Made by a program: the position numbers and the translations under genes. Below are positions 14,084 to 22,509 of a stretch of 25,197 bases of DNA, in pieces; position 1 is the first letter of the stretch, and each line of letters starts with the position of its first letter. Source of the stretch: a virus. The stretch is from positions 1 through 25,197 of the IMG/VR virus record IMGVR_UViG_3300020469_000243, one strand, 5' to 3'. Under the pieces are notes generated by a model. The model was not told where the DNA came from and did not search any database. It saw only the letters and a list, made by a program, of their open reading frames with translations.

Positions 14084-14408
14084 GTTTCCGTTATCAGATA
14101 TCAAATTTCATAATATTCCTGTTGTTGGTCAATTCTATACCAAGACAGAAGTTGATCTGTTGATAAAGGATGCTGTGGATGAAGCAAGACGTATTGATGA
14201 GGAGTCAATGCGTAAGCACAATAGAGATGCAACTGTTATAAGTATGATATTAGGTTTTACTACATTAGCACTGTTTGTAGATGGTTTGTTGAGACTGTTA
14301 GGAGTGACTCCACCGTTCTTAGGAATAGATATTGATATCCTTGATAAAATTGTAGATAAGGTAGAATCTGACCTCTTACCATTAGTGCAGAAGATACCTC
14401 GAATCTGA
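14076..14408 (+). CDS. Small single-pass membrane protein
   Basis: A 110-residue protein starting at ATG 14076 (MSRFPLSDIKFHNIPVVGQF); an in-frame GTG at 14058 would add six residues but lies deeper in the previous gene. A charged helix 'KTEVDLLIKDAVDEARRIDE' precedes one hydrophobic helix, about residues 56-81 ('ATVISMILGFTTLALFVDGL'). After it comes an amphipathic segment with 'DILDKIVDKVESDLLP'. The start of the helix 'FYTKTEVDLLI' resembles the segment that precedes coiled coils in phage fibre proteins ('yytk.evd.li'). A holin or other envelope role is possible but not shown. It lies directly upstream of the fibre locus promoter. Confidence 0.65.
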   Translation: MSRFPLSDIKFHNIPVVGQFYTKTEVDLLIKDAVDEARRIDEESMRKHNRDATVISMILGFTTLALFVDGLLRLLGVTPPFLGIDIDILDKIVDKVESDLLPLVQKIPRI

Positions 14409-14412
14409 CGAG

Positions 14413-14420
14413 TATAAATA
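14413..14420 (+). promoter_or_regulatory. T4-type late promoter of the first fibre gene
   Basis: TATAAATA, the exact T4 late consensus, lies 30 bases upstream of the 1883-residue fibre gene's ATG, in the 42-base gap after the membrane protein gene. Recognition would be by the phage gp55-type sigma factor with gp33 and gp45. Confidence 0.75.
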
Positions 14421-14450
14421 AGTTGAAGGAATGGTGTCGGAAACTAGGTA

Positions 14451-17400
14451 ATGCCACTAAGTAGACTAGAAAATTTTCTAAAAAATGTACAGGGTAACGT
14501 CATATACGTAAACCCTGAGGAACTTGATGCGACAGATGATGTTAGTAATACTGGTAATTCCAGAACTCGTCCGTTCAAAACTATACAGAGAGCACTGATA
14601 GAATCTGCTAGATTCTCATATCAGTTAGGAAAGGATAACGATAAGTTTGACAAGACAACAATAATGGTGTCACCTGGCACACATTATATTGATAATAGAC
14701 CTGGTTTTCAAATAGACACATCAGGTAATGTCACCGATATCAACGGTACAGCAGCATCTATCAGTGAATTATCAATAGGAACAAAATTTGATATACAAGA
14801 TCCAGACAATGTATTATACCACTTCAACTCTATACATGGTGGTGTAATACTTCCTAGAGGTACATCCATCATTGGTACAGATCTTAGAAAGACAAAGATA
14901 AAACCTAAATTTATCCCTCAACCAGACAACGATAATATAGAGAGAACTGCAATATTCAGAGTAACAGGTGGTTGTTTCTTCTTCAACTTTAGTTTATTTG
15001 ATGGTGACCCTGCTGATAGAATATTCAAAGACTATACACAAAACGTATACGCTCCAAACTATTCACACCATAAACTCACCTGCTTTGAATTTGCTGACGG
15101 TAATAATGTTATAGAGGGTAAGGGAAACACTGACTTAGACATGTACTATGCTAAGTTGACACTAGCATATGGTACTAATAGTGGTAGAGCATTACCAAAC
15201 TACCCTGCAAACACTGATTTCCAGAGAACTGTAGATGAATCACGTATCGTTGGTGCTATATCCAGACTTGGTGACCTAGAAATACAGGACATATTCTCTG
15301 GTACAGATGCATCGTCTGCTACTGCCACAACCATTGTTACTGTAGTAACAAAGACTGAGCATAATCTAAACGTTACGACACCCATTATTATCAATGGTGT
15401 CAGTAATAGTGACTATGATGGTAGTCATGTTGTATCTCAGGTTCTTAGCACAACATCATTTACATACTCAGTTCCTGTCGCACCACCATCGACTGCAACA
15501 CCATCACTTACAGGGTTAGCTCCTGTTGTAATTGTTGAAAGTGATAGTGTCACATCTGCATCTCCATATGTATTCAACTGTTCTCTACGCTCAGTGTTTG
15601 GAATGTGTGGTATGTTGTCTGATGGAAGTAAGGCAACTGGTTTCAAATCAATGGTTTGTGCACAGTTCACAGGTATTGGACTACAGAAAGACGACAATGC
15701 ATTTGTAAAATATAATAAAACTTCTGGTACATGGCAAGATCAATCCACACTTGGTACATCAGTTACATTACATACTGATGGTTTATCATTATACAAACCA
15801 GAATACGAAAACTTCCATATCAAAGTCACAAGAGACTCTGTACTGCAGGTGGTATCTTGTTTTGCTGTGGGTTATGCAAAACAATTTGTTACTGAGTCTG
15901 GTGGTGATATTTCACTTACTAACTCTAACTCCAACTTTGGACACACAGGTCTTGAGTCGGATGGATTCAAATCTCAAGCATTCATCAAGGATGATAAGGC
16001 ATATATTACAAGCATCATACCACCTAAAAAGACTTTCAATAAGAGTGAAGATGTAAACTGGATATCTATTGATGTTCAAACTACAGTTGGTGTATCCACT
16101 GACACTCAATTGTACTTGACTAATTTCAAGGTAAAGGACACTATACCAGTCAAGACAGCTAGTGGATTCACTGTTGGTAATAAAATAGGTGATAAGTTAT
16201 TCTGCTCCATACAAAACATAACTTATGGTGCTGATATATTGATGCCAGGACCTTTGAGCAACACAGATACATGGGCATCAGGTAAGAAAGAAGTATTTGT
16301 AGGAAGTAACTCTGGTATAAACTCGATCACCAGTAATATCATAACCTTAGAAGATGTACATAAATTCAATACTGGTGAGAAAATCAGGTTCTACTCTGAC
16401 AATGGATCTCTTCCAGATAATATCGTATCAGATAGAGATTACTTTGCAATTACTGCTGGATTAGATGACGATAAGATCAAGATAGCAACAACATTCAACA
16501 ATGCAACAGCAGGTAGTAATCTTACTGGTATAAACAATCTTGGTGGTAAGATAAGAGTTGTATCAACAGTAGATGGAAAAGAACCAGGTGAACCAGGTCA
16601 TCCAATTCAATATGATACCACTAATGGTTGGTACGTAAACGTTGGTGCTGCTAACTCATTACGTTCTGCTATAGTAACAAATCAAAGTGTTGTATCAGTA
16701 GACACAAACAACACATTTATTGTTAGAACTCCTGACACTAGAAAAGATTTAGAGAAGATATATCGAGTAAGATTTGTTGTCCCTGATGACTCAACAAACG
16801 CTGCTGCTCCATCAAATGGTTTCTCATTACAGGAATCATCAACACTTATAGATGATACATTCTATAAGAATGATAATACAGACCTCACATCTGTATCAAA
16901 TCTTAGAATAAACAATGCTATCATTGATGCTTCATGGGATTCAAGCAGTAATTCTGGTATCCTAACCACACAAAATGCTCACAGACTCAAGATTGGTAAC
17001 TTAGTTGAAATTAGTAGACTAAGAAGTGGAAACAATGAGAATGGTGTTGACAATACAGGATTCAATGGACTGTTTGATGTAACAAACGTGACTGGTGACA
17101 ATATCTTTAGTATTGGAATCAATACTAATCCTGGCGGTATCAGCACTATCACCACGAATATACCATACACCAGACATGATCAATCAGTTGTTGGTTCAGG
17201 TAGGACATTTGCTCCATTCTTTACTAAGAGAAATTTCAATAAAACATATCAAATATTCAATAACGAGGAAGTTCAAGCATTCAAGAGAGATGTACAGGAT
17301 GGTATCTATGATCTTACTGTATTAGGATACATTTCACAACCAAATGTATCACCATTCTCAACTGCATCAAACTTCTTTTCTCAAAATATCAACAATCTAA

Positions 17401-20102
17401 GACCAAAAACTGATATTGACAATATTGATTTTGATCCTGAAGCTGCAGTATCTCATGCACTTAGAGAAAAGATAGGACAGGTTACAACTAACGACCCTAA
17501 GAATAGTATAACCAAGGAACTTGTACATAGTTTTATTGAAGAAACAAACTTAGGTATTGGTATTACTGGTGGTGTAATATCATCTGGCACTATAAGCATT
17601 GATACAGTTCATGATCATGGACTTAATGGTATCACACAATTCAGTAATATCACAGGTGGTGTTGGATATGGCACAAGTAGTGGAAATGCTGAATTTTATT
17701 TCAATGCTCCAGTCATAGGTGGTAATGGTAGCGGTGCAACAATAGATGTGACAGTTGGTGCAAGTGGTACAATCACTGCTGCTGAGATCAACAATCATGG
17801 TTCAGCGTATCAGGTAGGAGATATACTACAGGTCACAGGTGTGCCATTTAGACCATCTGGATCTGTTACAGATTGTGCTGTCACTGTTGGATCAATCAAT
17901 GATGCTACAGGAAATATTGTACAGGTTATAGGTGTAAGTAGTACATCATATAATGGTCTCCATAGAATAACAAGTGTAGATGATACATCACGCTTCTCTT
18001 ACTCTGGTGTCGCTGATAATGATGTCACCACTGCAGGTGGATTTGTATACCATGTTGGTGTAACAACTTCTGTTACAAATATCTTACACGATAGATTGAG
18101 TGGCATCGCTACTGTTACCTTGCATGCAGATATAGGTCTAAGGAGAGGTGATGAGATAGTCATTAGTGATGCAAACGCAGAATATAATGGTACTCACACT
18201 GTCACCGATAGAATAGGATATGGTTCTTCACTCACAGTCAATATAGGAAGAACAGCAGCACAACCTGCATTTTCTGGTGCATCTGCTGTTGCACATGGAT
18301 CAGGTATAAGTGCTAAAGGTTTCAATCAGACAATGCCAATATATGATGGATTTGTCACTGAATTGAATAGTGCTCTTACTGCAACATCTTCCTCTATAAA
18401 CTTGGCAGATAGAAGCATGCTCAAGAGAGGTGATTATCTGCAGATCGAAGATGAAATAGTAAGACTGATTGATAAAAACAGAACAAAGATATTGAGAGGT
18501 GCACTTGGTACAAATGCTACATCGCATGTGAAGAGTGTAGCTGCAACTAAAATCAAGGTAATACCTGTAGAGACAAGAAGAAACTCACTGATACGTGCAT
18601 CAGGACACACCTTTGAATACGTTGGTTTCGGACCAGGTAACTATTCAACTGCGATGCCTCAGGTTCAAGACAGAGTTCTTGATAATGATGAGCAAATATT
18701 AGCACAGTCAGAGCAAACCCGTGGTGGATTAGTAGTTTACACTGCTATGAATGACAAGGGTGAGTTCTTCATAGGACGTAAGAAGATTGACGCTCTTACA
18801 GGTGAAGAGGTGTCTACGATTGACGAATTCGACACCACATCAGTGTCTGCTCCTACAGCACAACTACCAACTGTTGCTGCTTTTGATAACCTAACTATCA
18901 ATCAAAACTTCTATAGTAATTCAAACACTGACCTCATAGACCTCAAGTTTAGAGGAAATAGGACAGGAAGCATAGGAAAACAAGTTTTTGTAGGTATTCA
19001 AGAGACTGAACCTCCTTCATCACAAACAGGTGATAATATATTATTTGCCACATCAGTCAATCGTGGTGGATATATTGGATGGGTTCAAACAAATGAGGCA
19101 GGTTCACAGAAGTGGCAACGTTTCGGTCCTGTATCAGTAGAGAATGGATCTGAGCACTATGCATTTGACAGAGTAGCGATAGGTCAAACTTATGCTGACA
19201 CTGGTGAGGCAATGAGTGTCGTTGGAAATGCAAGTGTTGATAGTCTAAAGGTAGATGATCTTACCACAGGTAGAGTTGTAACTGTAGGCACCAGTGGTGA
19301 ACTACAAGACTCATCATCTCTTACATTTGCTGGATCTACACTTACTGCTCATACACTAAGTGTTGACAATAATGCATCTGTAGGATTTGATGCTACCATA
19401 AATCGCAATCTTACTGTTACTGGTATAACAACCTCAGGATCGATAAACACGACTGATATTACATGTAATAACGTCACATCTGGAGGTAATGTCAACACAA
19501 CAAACCTCACTGCCTCAAGTGCTGTAAATGCTGCAGCAGTTACTGCAACAGGAACAGTTCAAGCAGAGCAACTCACATCAACAGATGATGCCAGCATAAC
19601 TGGAACTTGTACTGCAGGTGATTTTGTAGGAAATGGTGTCATACCTATTGGTGGTATCATTATGTGGTCAGGAACTGACGCTGCTGTGCCATCTAATTGG
19701 AACTTATGTGATGGAACGAATGGCACACCAAATCTTATTGATAGGTTTATTGTTGGTCGTGGTTCTGCATACGCTGATGATTCTACAGGTGGTCAAACAG
19801 ATGCTATCATACCTACTCACACTCACACTGCTACTGGTGGAAGTCACGGTCACCCCGTCAGACACTCCACACAAGTTACGGGGGCTGTTGATGCTGACGC
19901 ATCGGGTGGATATGTTCTTGATAATACAGGTGTTCAAGACTTCGCTGCTAATAATTCTACACCAGGTTCTACATCAGGTGACCAAATTGGACAGAGTGGT
20001 AGTCTTACATTGACTGCTGCAACACCTGCAGGTTCTGAAGCTGTTGCTGGTAAGAACCTACCTCCATATTATGCAATCGCTTATATCATGCGTATCAGTT
20101 GA
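14451..20102 (+). CDS. Giant tail-fibre or baseplate-fibre protein with beta-helix and C-terminal collar domain
   Basis: A 1883-residue protein. The N-terminus (about residues 17-520) looks like a right-handed beta-helix with 'GNVIYVNP', 'RPFKTIQRALIESARFSYQ', 'GVILPRGTSIIGTDLRKTKI' and 'GGDISLTNSNSNFGHTG'. The middle contains repeated small beta modules of the type 'H.L..G..i.i.gvs...yNG.h.v', seen near residues 303, 842, 1160 and 1222, and a 'GSGA...GSAY' module (about 1065-1130). Near residue 1381 lies 'ASGHTFEYVGFGPGNYS', also present in the next fibre gene. After a Thr-rich repeat stretch (about 1595-1725) the last 155 residues form a phage tail collar domain: 'PIGGIIMWSGTDAAVPSNWN', 'PNLIDRFIVGRG', the His-rich 'THTHTATGGSHGHP', and the terminal 'PPYYAIAYIMRIS'. 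In T4 gp12 such His residues bind a metal and the domain contacts the host surface. Host recognition is inferred. Confidence 0.87.
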   Translation: MPLSRLENFLKNVQGNVIYVNPEELDATDDVSNTGNSRTRPFKTIQRALIESARFSYQLGKDNDKFDKTTIMVSPGTHYIDNRPGFQIDTSGNVTDINGTAASISELSIGTKFDIQDPDNVLYHFNSIHGGVILPRGTSIIGTDLRKTKIKPKFIPQPDNDNIERTAIFRVTGGCFFFNFSLFDGDPADRIFKDYTQNVYAPNYSHHKLTCFEFADGNNVIEGKGNTDLDMYYAKLTLAYGTNSGRALPNYPANTDFQRTVDESRIVGAISRLGDLEIQDIFSGTDASSATATTIVTVVTKTEHNLNVTTPIIINGVSNSDYDGSHVVSQVLSTTSFTYSVPVAPPSTATPSLTGLAPVVIVESDSVTSASPYVFNCSLRSVFGMCGMLSDGSKATGFKSMVCAQFTGIGLQKDDNAFVKYNKTSGTWQDQSTLGTSVTLHTDGLSLYKPEYENFHIKVTRDSVLQVVSCFAVGYAKQFVTESGGDISLTNSNSNFGHTGLESDGFKSQAFIKDDKAYITSIIPPKKTFNKSEDVNWISIDVQTTVGVSTDTQLYLTNFKVKDTIPVKTASGFTVGNKIGDKLFCSIQNITYGADILMPGPLSNTDTWASGKKEVFVGSNSGINSITSNIITLEDVHKFNTGEKIRFYSDNGSLPDNIVSDRDYFAITAGLDDDKIKIATTFNNATAGSNLTGINNLGGKIRVVSTVDGKEPGEPGHPIQYDTTNGWYVNVGAANSLRSAIVTNQSVVSVDTNNTFIVRTPDTRKDLEKIYRVRFVVPDDSTNAAAPSNGFSLQESSTLIDDTFYKNDNTDLTSVSNLRINNAIIDASWDSSSNSGILTTQNAHRLKIGNLVEISRLRSGNNENGVDNTGFNGLFDVTNVTGDNIFSIGINTNPGGISTITTNIPYTRHDQSVVGSGRTFAPFFTKRNFNKTYQIFNNEEVQAFKRDVQDGIYDLTVLGYISQPNVSPFSTASNFFSQNINNLRPKTDIDNIDFDPEAAVSHALREKIGQVTTNDPKNSITKELVHSFIEETNLGIGITGGVISSGTISIDTVHDHGLNGITQFSNITGGVGYGTSSGNAEFYFNAPVIGGNGSGATIDVTVGASGTITAAEINNHGSAYQVGDILQVTGVPFRPSGSVTDCAVTVGSINDATGNIVQVIGVSSTSYNGLHRITSVDDTSRFSYSGVADNDVTTAGGFVYHVGVTTSVTNILHDRLSGIATVTLHADIGLRRGDEIVISDANAEYNGTHTVTDRIGYGSSLTVNIGRTAAQPAFSGASAVAHGSGISAKGFNQTMPIYDGFVTELNSALTATSSSINLADRSMLKRGDYLQIEDEIVRLIDKNRTKILRGALGTNATSHVKSVAATKIKVIPVETRRNSLIRASGHTFEYVGFGPGNYSTAMPQVQDRVLDNDEQILAQSEQTRGGLVVYTAMNDKGEFFIGRKKIDALTGEEVSTIDEFDTTSVSAPTAQLPTVAAFDNLTINQNFYSNSNTDLIDLKFRGNRTGSIGKQVFVGIQETEPPSSQTGDNILFATSVNRGGYIGWVQTNEAGSQKWQRFGPVSVENGSEHYAFDRVAIGQTYADTGEAMSVVGNASVDSLKVDDLTTGRVVTVGTSGELQDSSSLTFAGSTLTAHTLSVDNNASVGFDATINRNLTVTGITTSGSINTTDITCNNVTSGGNVNTTNLTASSAVNAAAVTATGTVQAEQLTSTDDASITGTCTAGDFVGNGVIPIGGIIMWSGTDAAVPSNWNLCDGTNGTPNLIDRFIVGRGSAYADDSTGGQTDAIIPTHTHTATGGSHGHPVRHSTQVTGAVDADASGGYVLDNTGVQDFAANNSTPGSTSGDQIGQSGSLTLTAATPAGSEAVAGKNLPPYYAIAYIMRIS

Positions 20103-20108
20103 TAAATA
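20101..20108 (+). promoter_or_regulatory. T4-type late promoter of the second fibre gene
   Basis: GATAAATA overlaps the TGA stop of the giant fibre gene and lies 25 bases before the next start codon. A ribosome site AAGGAG at 20117-20122 follows, 11 bases before the ATG. It differs from the consensus only at the first base. Confidence 0.65.
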
Positions 20109-20133
20109 CAAATACTAAGGAGTGCACTGGTAA

Positions 20134-22170
20134 ATGGCATCAGTAAATAAGAAGTTTGCTGTCGAGAAAGGACTGGAGGTCGGTGATCAGGCTCTGATTG
20201 TTGACGCTCAAACTAACAAGACTGGTATTGGTAAAACTAATGCTAAGTATGGTCTTGATGTAGCAACCACAGCAAATTTCGATGGCATCGTAGCGGCTGG
20301 TCAGGTCGGTATTGGAAGTACACAACCGTCAGAGAATTTTGACGTTGTTGGTGGTGCTAAGTTTCAGGGATCAATCAAGGATAGGAGTGGTGGTGGTGGA
20401 ACAGACGGACAGGTATTAATATCAGCAAATAGTGGAAACAATGTTGATTGGTCTTCCACTGCAGAAATATTCACGAACGCATCGGACGGTAATAATTCAT
20501 TACAATATAAAAAAACCAACAGTAAGTTTGGAGGAGCAGATAACTTTGTTTTTGATCCTGCAAACAAACGAGTAGGTATAGGAACTACTCTTCCAGAATA
20601 CTTACTACAAATTGCAAGAGCACCTGGCGATAGTTCTAATGGTTTTGTGCAGATTGGTGGTACATTCCTTGACTCTTCGGGTGCAGTTGGTGTTGCTAAG
20701 AGTATTCTATCAGCAGGTAGTTCAGGTGAATTGTTATGGGTGGGTGCAGGTGCTAGTGTTTCAAATATACTTCACGTCAACGTAGATGGAAATGATAACA
20801 ACGATGGATTTACACTCAAAACTGCGAAGAGAACTATTGGTGCTGCTGTCACTGTAGCTCAAACAGGTAGTACCATAAGAATCAGTGCTGGTTTATATAC
20901 AGAAGACAATCCAGTTGTAATACCAAATAATATCACAATAGATGGTGATGATCTAAGGCAGACACAAATTACACCTACCAATACAGGTGTGGATTTATTT
21001 CATGCTAAGAATGGTACACTATTCCAGAACTTATCATTTGTGGGTGTTGCAAATACAGGTGCTATCATTGCTTTCCCACCTGACGGTTCAGCAGGTATCA
21101 TAACACAGTCTCCATATATTAGAAACTGCACTAACTTCATACCAAATAGTCAGGGTTTGAAAGTTGATGGTTCACATGCTGAAGGTTTGAAGTCAATGAA
21201 CGTTGACTCATACACACAGTATAACCAAGGTGGTATTGGTATCACTATCAGTAATAATGGATATGCACAATTAGTTTCTGTCTTTACTATTTGTAATTCG
21301 GAAGCAGTCACCGCAATTTCTGGAGGACAGTGTGATGTAAATAATTCCAACGCCTCGTTTGGTACCAGAGGGTTGGTTGCTTCAGGAGTTGGCACGGTAA
21401 CCCAAACTGGTGCAGTGGCTGCTGTAGGAGTAGTAGATGATAATACTATAACAGTTGGTAGTTTGACCAGCAGACCCTTTACAGGTCAGGCATTCTATCT
21501 TGGTGAATTATTCAATAACGTAAGAAGCATATCTGTTACCAATGTAGGTTCAGGATACACCAGTTCCAATCCTCCTCTTGTCACCATAGCAGATCCTTTA
21601 GGACCTGGTGGTACAGGGGCAGAAGGTGTTGCTGTTATAAGTGGTTTTGGTAGTGTAACTTCAGTTGAAGTAACCGCAACTGGATCACAATATCGAGGTG
21701 CACCAGCAATATCAATCGCTGCTCCAACTTCAGGAGTCACTGCGACAGCGAGTGCTACGATGGCACCCGTCTATTATACTATAAATAGTGCGACACCTGT
21801 TACATCTGGTGTCTCTACAATCACCATCGACCAAACGTTACCAAACGCAGTCGGTGTTGGTTCGACTGTTCCATTCGCCAAACAGTCATTGATACTCGCA
21901 TCTTCATATACATTTGAGCATGTTGGTTCAGGAATAAATATCAATACAGCACGTCCTAGTAAGGGTGGTGTATCGATACCTGCAAACCAAGCGATATCAG
22001 AGGAAGGTGGTAAGGTTGTCTACACATCTACAGATGAAAGAGGTAACCTGAAAGTTGGTGACAACTTCACCATAAATCAACAAACAGGTGATATATCAGG
22101 CGATGCTTTCAAGAAGAGCATACAATCTCAACTTACTCCACTTATCATTGCTCTCGGAGGACAATTCTAA
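20134..22170 (+). CDS. Tail-fibre protein with pectate-lyase-like beta-helix
   Basis: A 678-residue protein. The first 200 residues contain short 'vGIGtt.P...L.v.g...f.G' repeats common in phage fibre shafts ('RVGIGTTLPEYLLQIARAP'). Residues about 210-430 form a beta-helix opened by 'NILHVNVDGNDNNDGFTLKT' and 'AKRTIGAAVTVAQTGSTIRI', with 'GGQCDVNNSNASFGTRGLVA' in its late coils. Next come two 'GSGY'-type modules (about 467-545). The last 100 residues have 'LASSYTFEHVGSGININTAR', 'GGKVVYTSTDERGNLKVGDN' and 'INQQTGDISGDAF'. The beta-helix and the TFEHVG region are paralogous to the giant fibre upstream. There is no collar domain. No catalytic residues were recognised, so an enzymatic (depolymerase) role is not supported. 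An SD-like AAGGAG lies upstream. Confidence 0.82.
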   Translation: MASVNKKFAVEKGLEVGDQALIVDAQTNKTGIGKTNAKYGLDVATTANFDGIVAAGQVGIGSTQPSENFDVVGGAKFQGSIKDRSGGGGTDGQVLISANSGNNVDWSSTAEIFTNASDGNNSLQYKKTNSKFGGADNFVFDPANKRVGIGTTLPEYLLQIARAPGDSSNGFVQIGGTFLDSSGAVGVAKSILSAGSSGELLWVGAGASVSNILHVNVDGNDNNDGFTLKTAKRTIGAAVTVAQTGSTIRISAGLYTEDNPVVIPNNITIDGDDLRQTQITPTNTGVDLFHAKNGTLFQNLSFVGVANTGAIIAFPPDGSAGIITQSPYIRNCTNFIPNSQGLKVDGSHAEGLKSMNVDSYTQYNQGGIGITISNNGYAQLVSVFTICNSEAVTAISGGQCDVNNSNASFGTRGLVASGVGTVTQTGAVAAVGVVDDNTITVGSLTSRPFTGQAFYLGELFNNVRSISVTNVGSGYTSSNPPLVTIADPLGPGGTGAEGVAVISGFGSVTSVEVTATGSQYRGAPAISIAAPTSGVTATASATMAPVYYTINSATPVTSGVSTITIDQTLPNAVGVGSTVPFAKQSLILASSYTFEHVGSGININTARPSKGGVSIPANQAISEEGGKVVYTSTDERGNLKVGDNFTINQQTGDISGDAFKKSIQSQLTPLIIALGGQF

Positions 22171-22509
22171 ATGGCTGCGATTCCATTAAATAAATTCAAA
22201 ACTGTAACTCACACACTGACCACAGCGAAGGTTGGTATATACACATGCCCACCAGGTGTTTCATCGCTTATAATTTATGGCAATGTGGCGAACGTGGGAA
22301 CGAGTTCATCTGTGACATCATTCAGTGTATATCACAGTAGAGGTGCTGTAGACACACCTGTTGTAGAACTAGCACGAATACCACATCAGGATGCCATGTC
22401 ATTCTTAGATGGAAGATTAGTATTAGAAACAGGTGACGTACTCAAGATTCAAGGTGATTTCTTGAATACACAACAATGCATAGTTAGCATACTGGAGAAC
22501 GCTAAGTAA
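22171..22509 (+). CDS. Small beta-rich fibre-associated protein
   Basis: A 112-residue protein that begins directly after the preceding stop, with GGAGG at 22156-22160 as ribosome site. The sequence is a run of strands: 'VTHTLTTAKVGIYTCPPGVS', 'SLIIYGNVANVGTSSSVTSF', 'GRLVLETGDVLKIQGDF' and 'CIVSILENAK'. It resembles small beta-sandwich proteins that I recall between fibre genes of cyanophages, with no named family. It has two Cys and no signal or membrane segment. Its stop overlaps the next gene's start (TAATG). An accessory or capping role for the neighbouring fibres is inference from position. Confidence 0.7.
   Translation: MAAIPLNKFKTVTHTLTTAKVGIYTCPPGVSSLIIYGNVANVGTSSSVTSFSVYHSRGAVDTPVVELARIPHQDAMSFLDGRLVLETGDVLKIQGDFLNTQQCIVSILENAK

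Noticed and set aside
20134-22170. Polysaccharide depolymerase activity for the beta-helix fibre
   Set aside because: The fold pattern is compatible, but no catalytic Asp/Glu/His arrangement could be recognised, so only a structural role is claimed.
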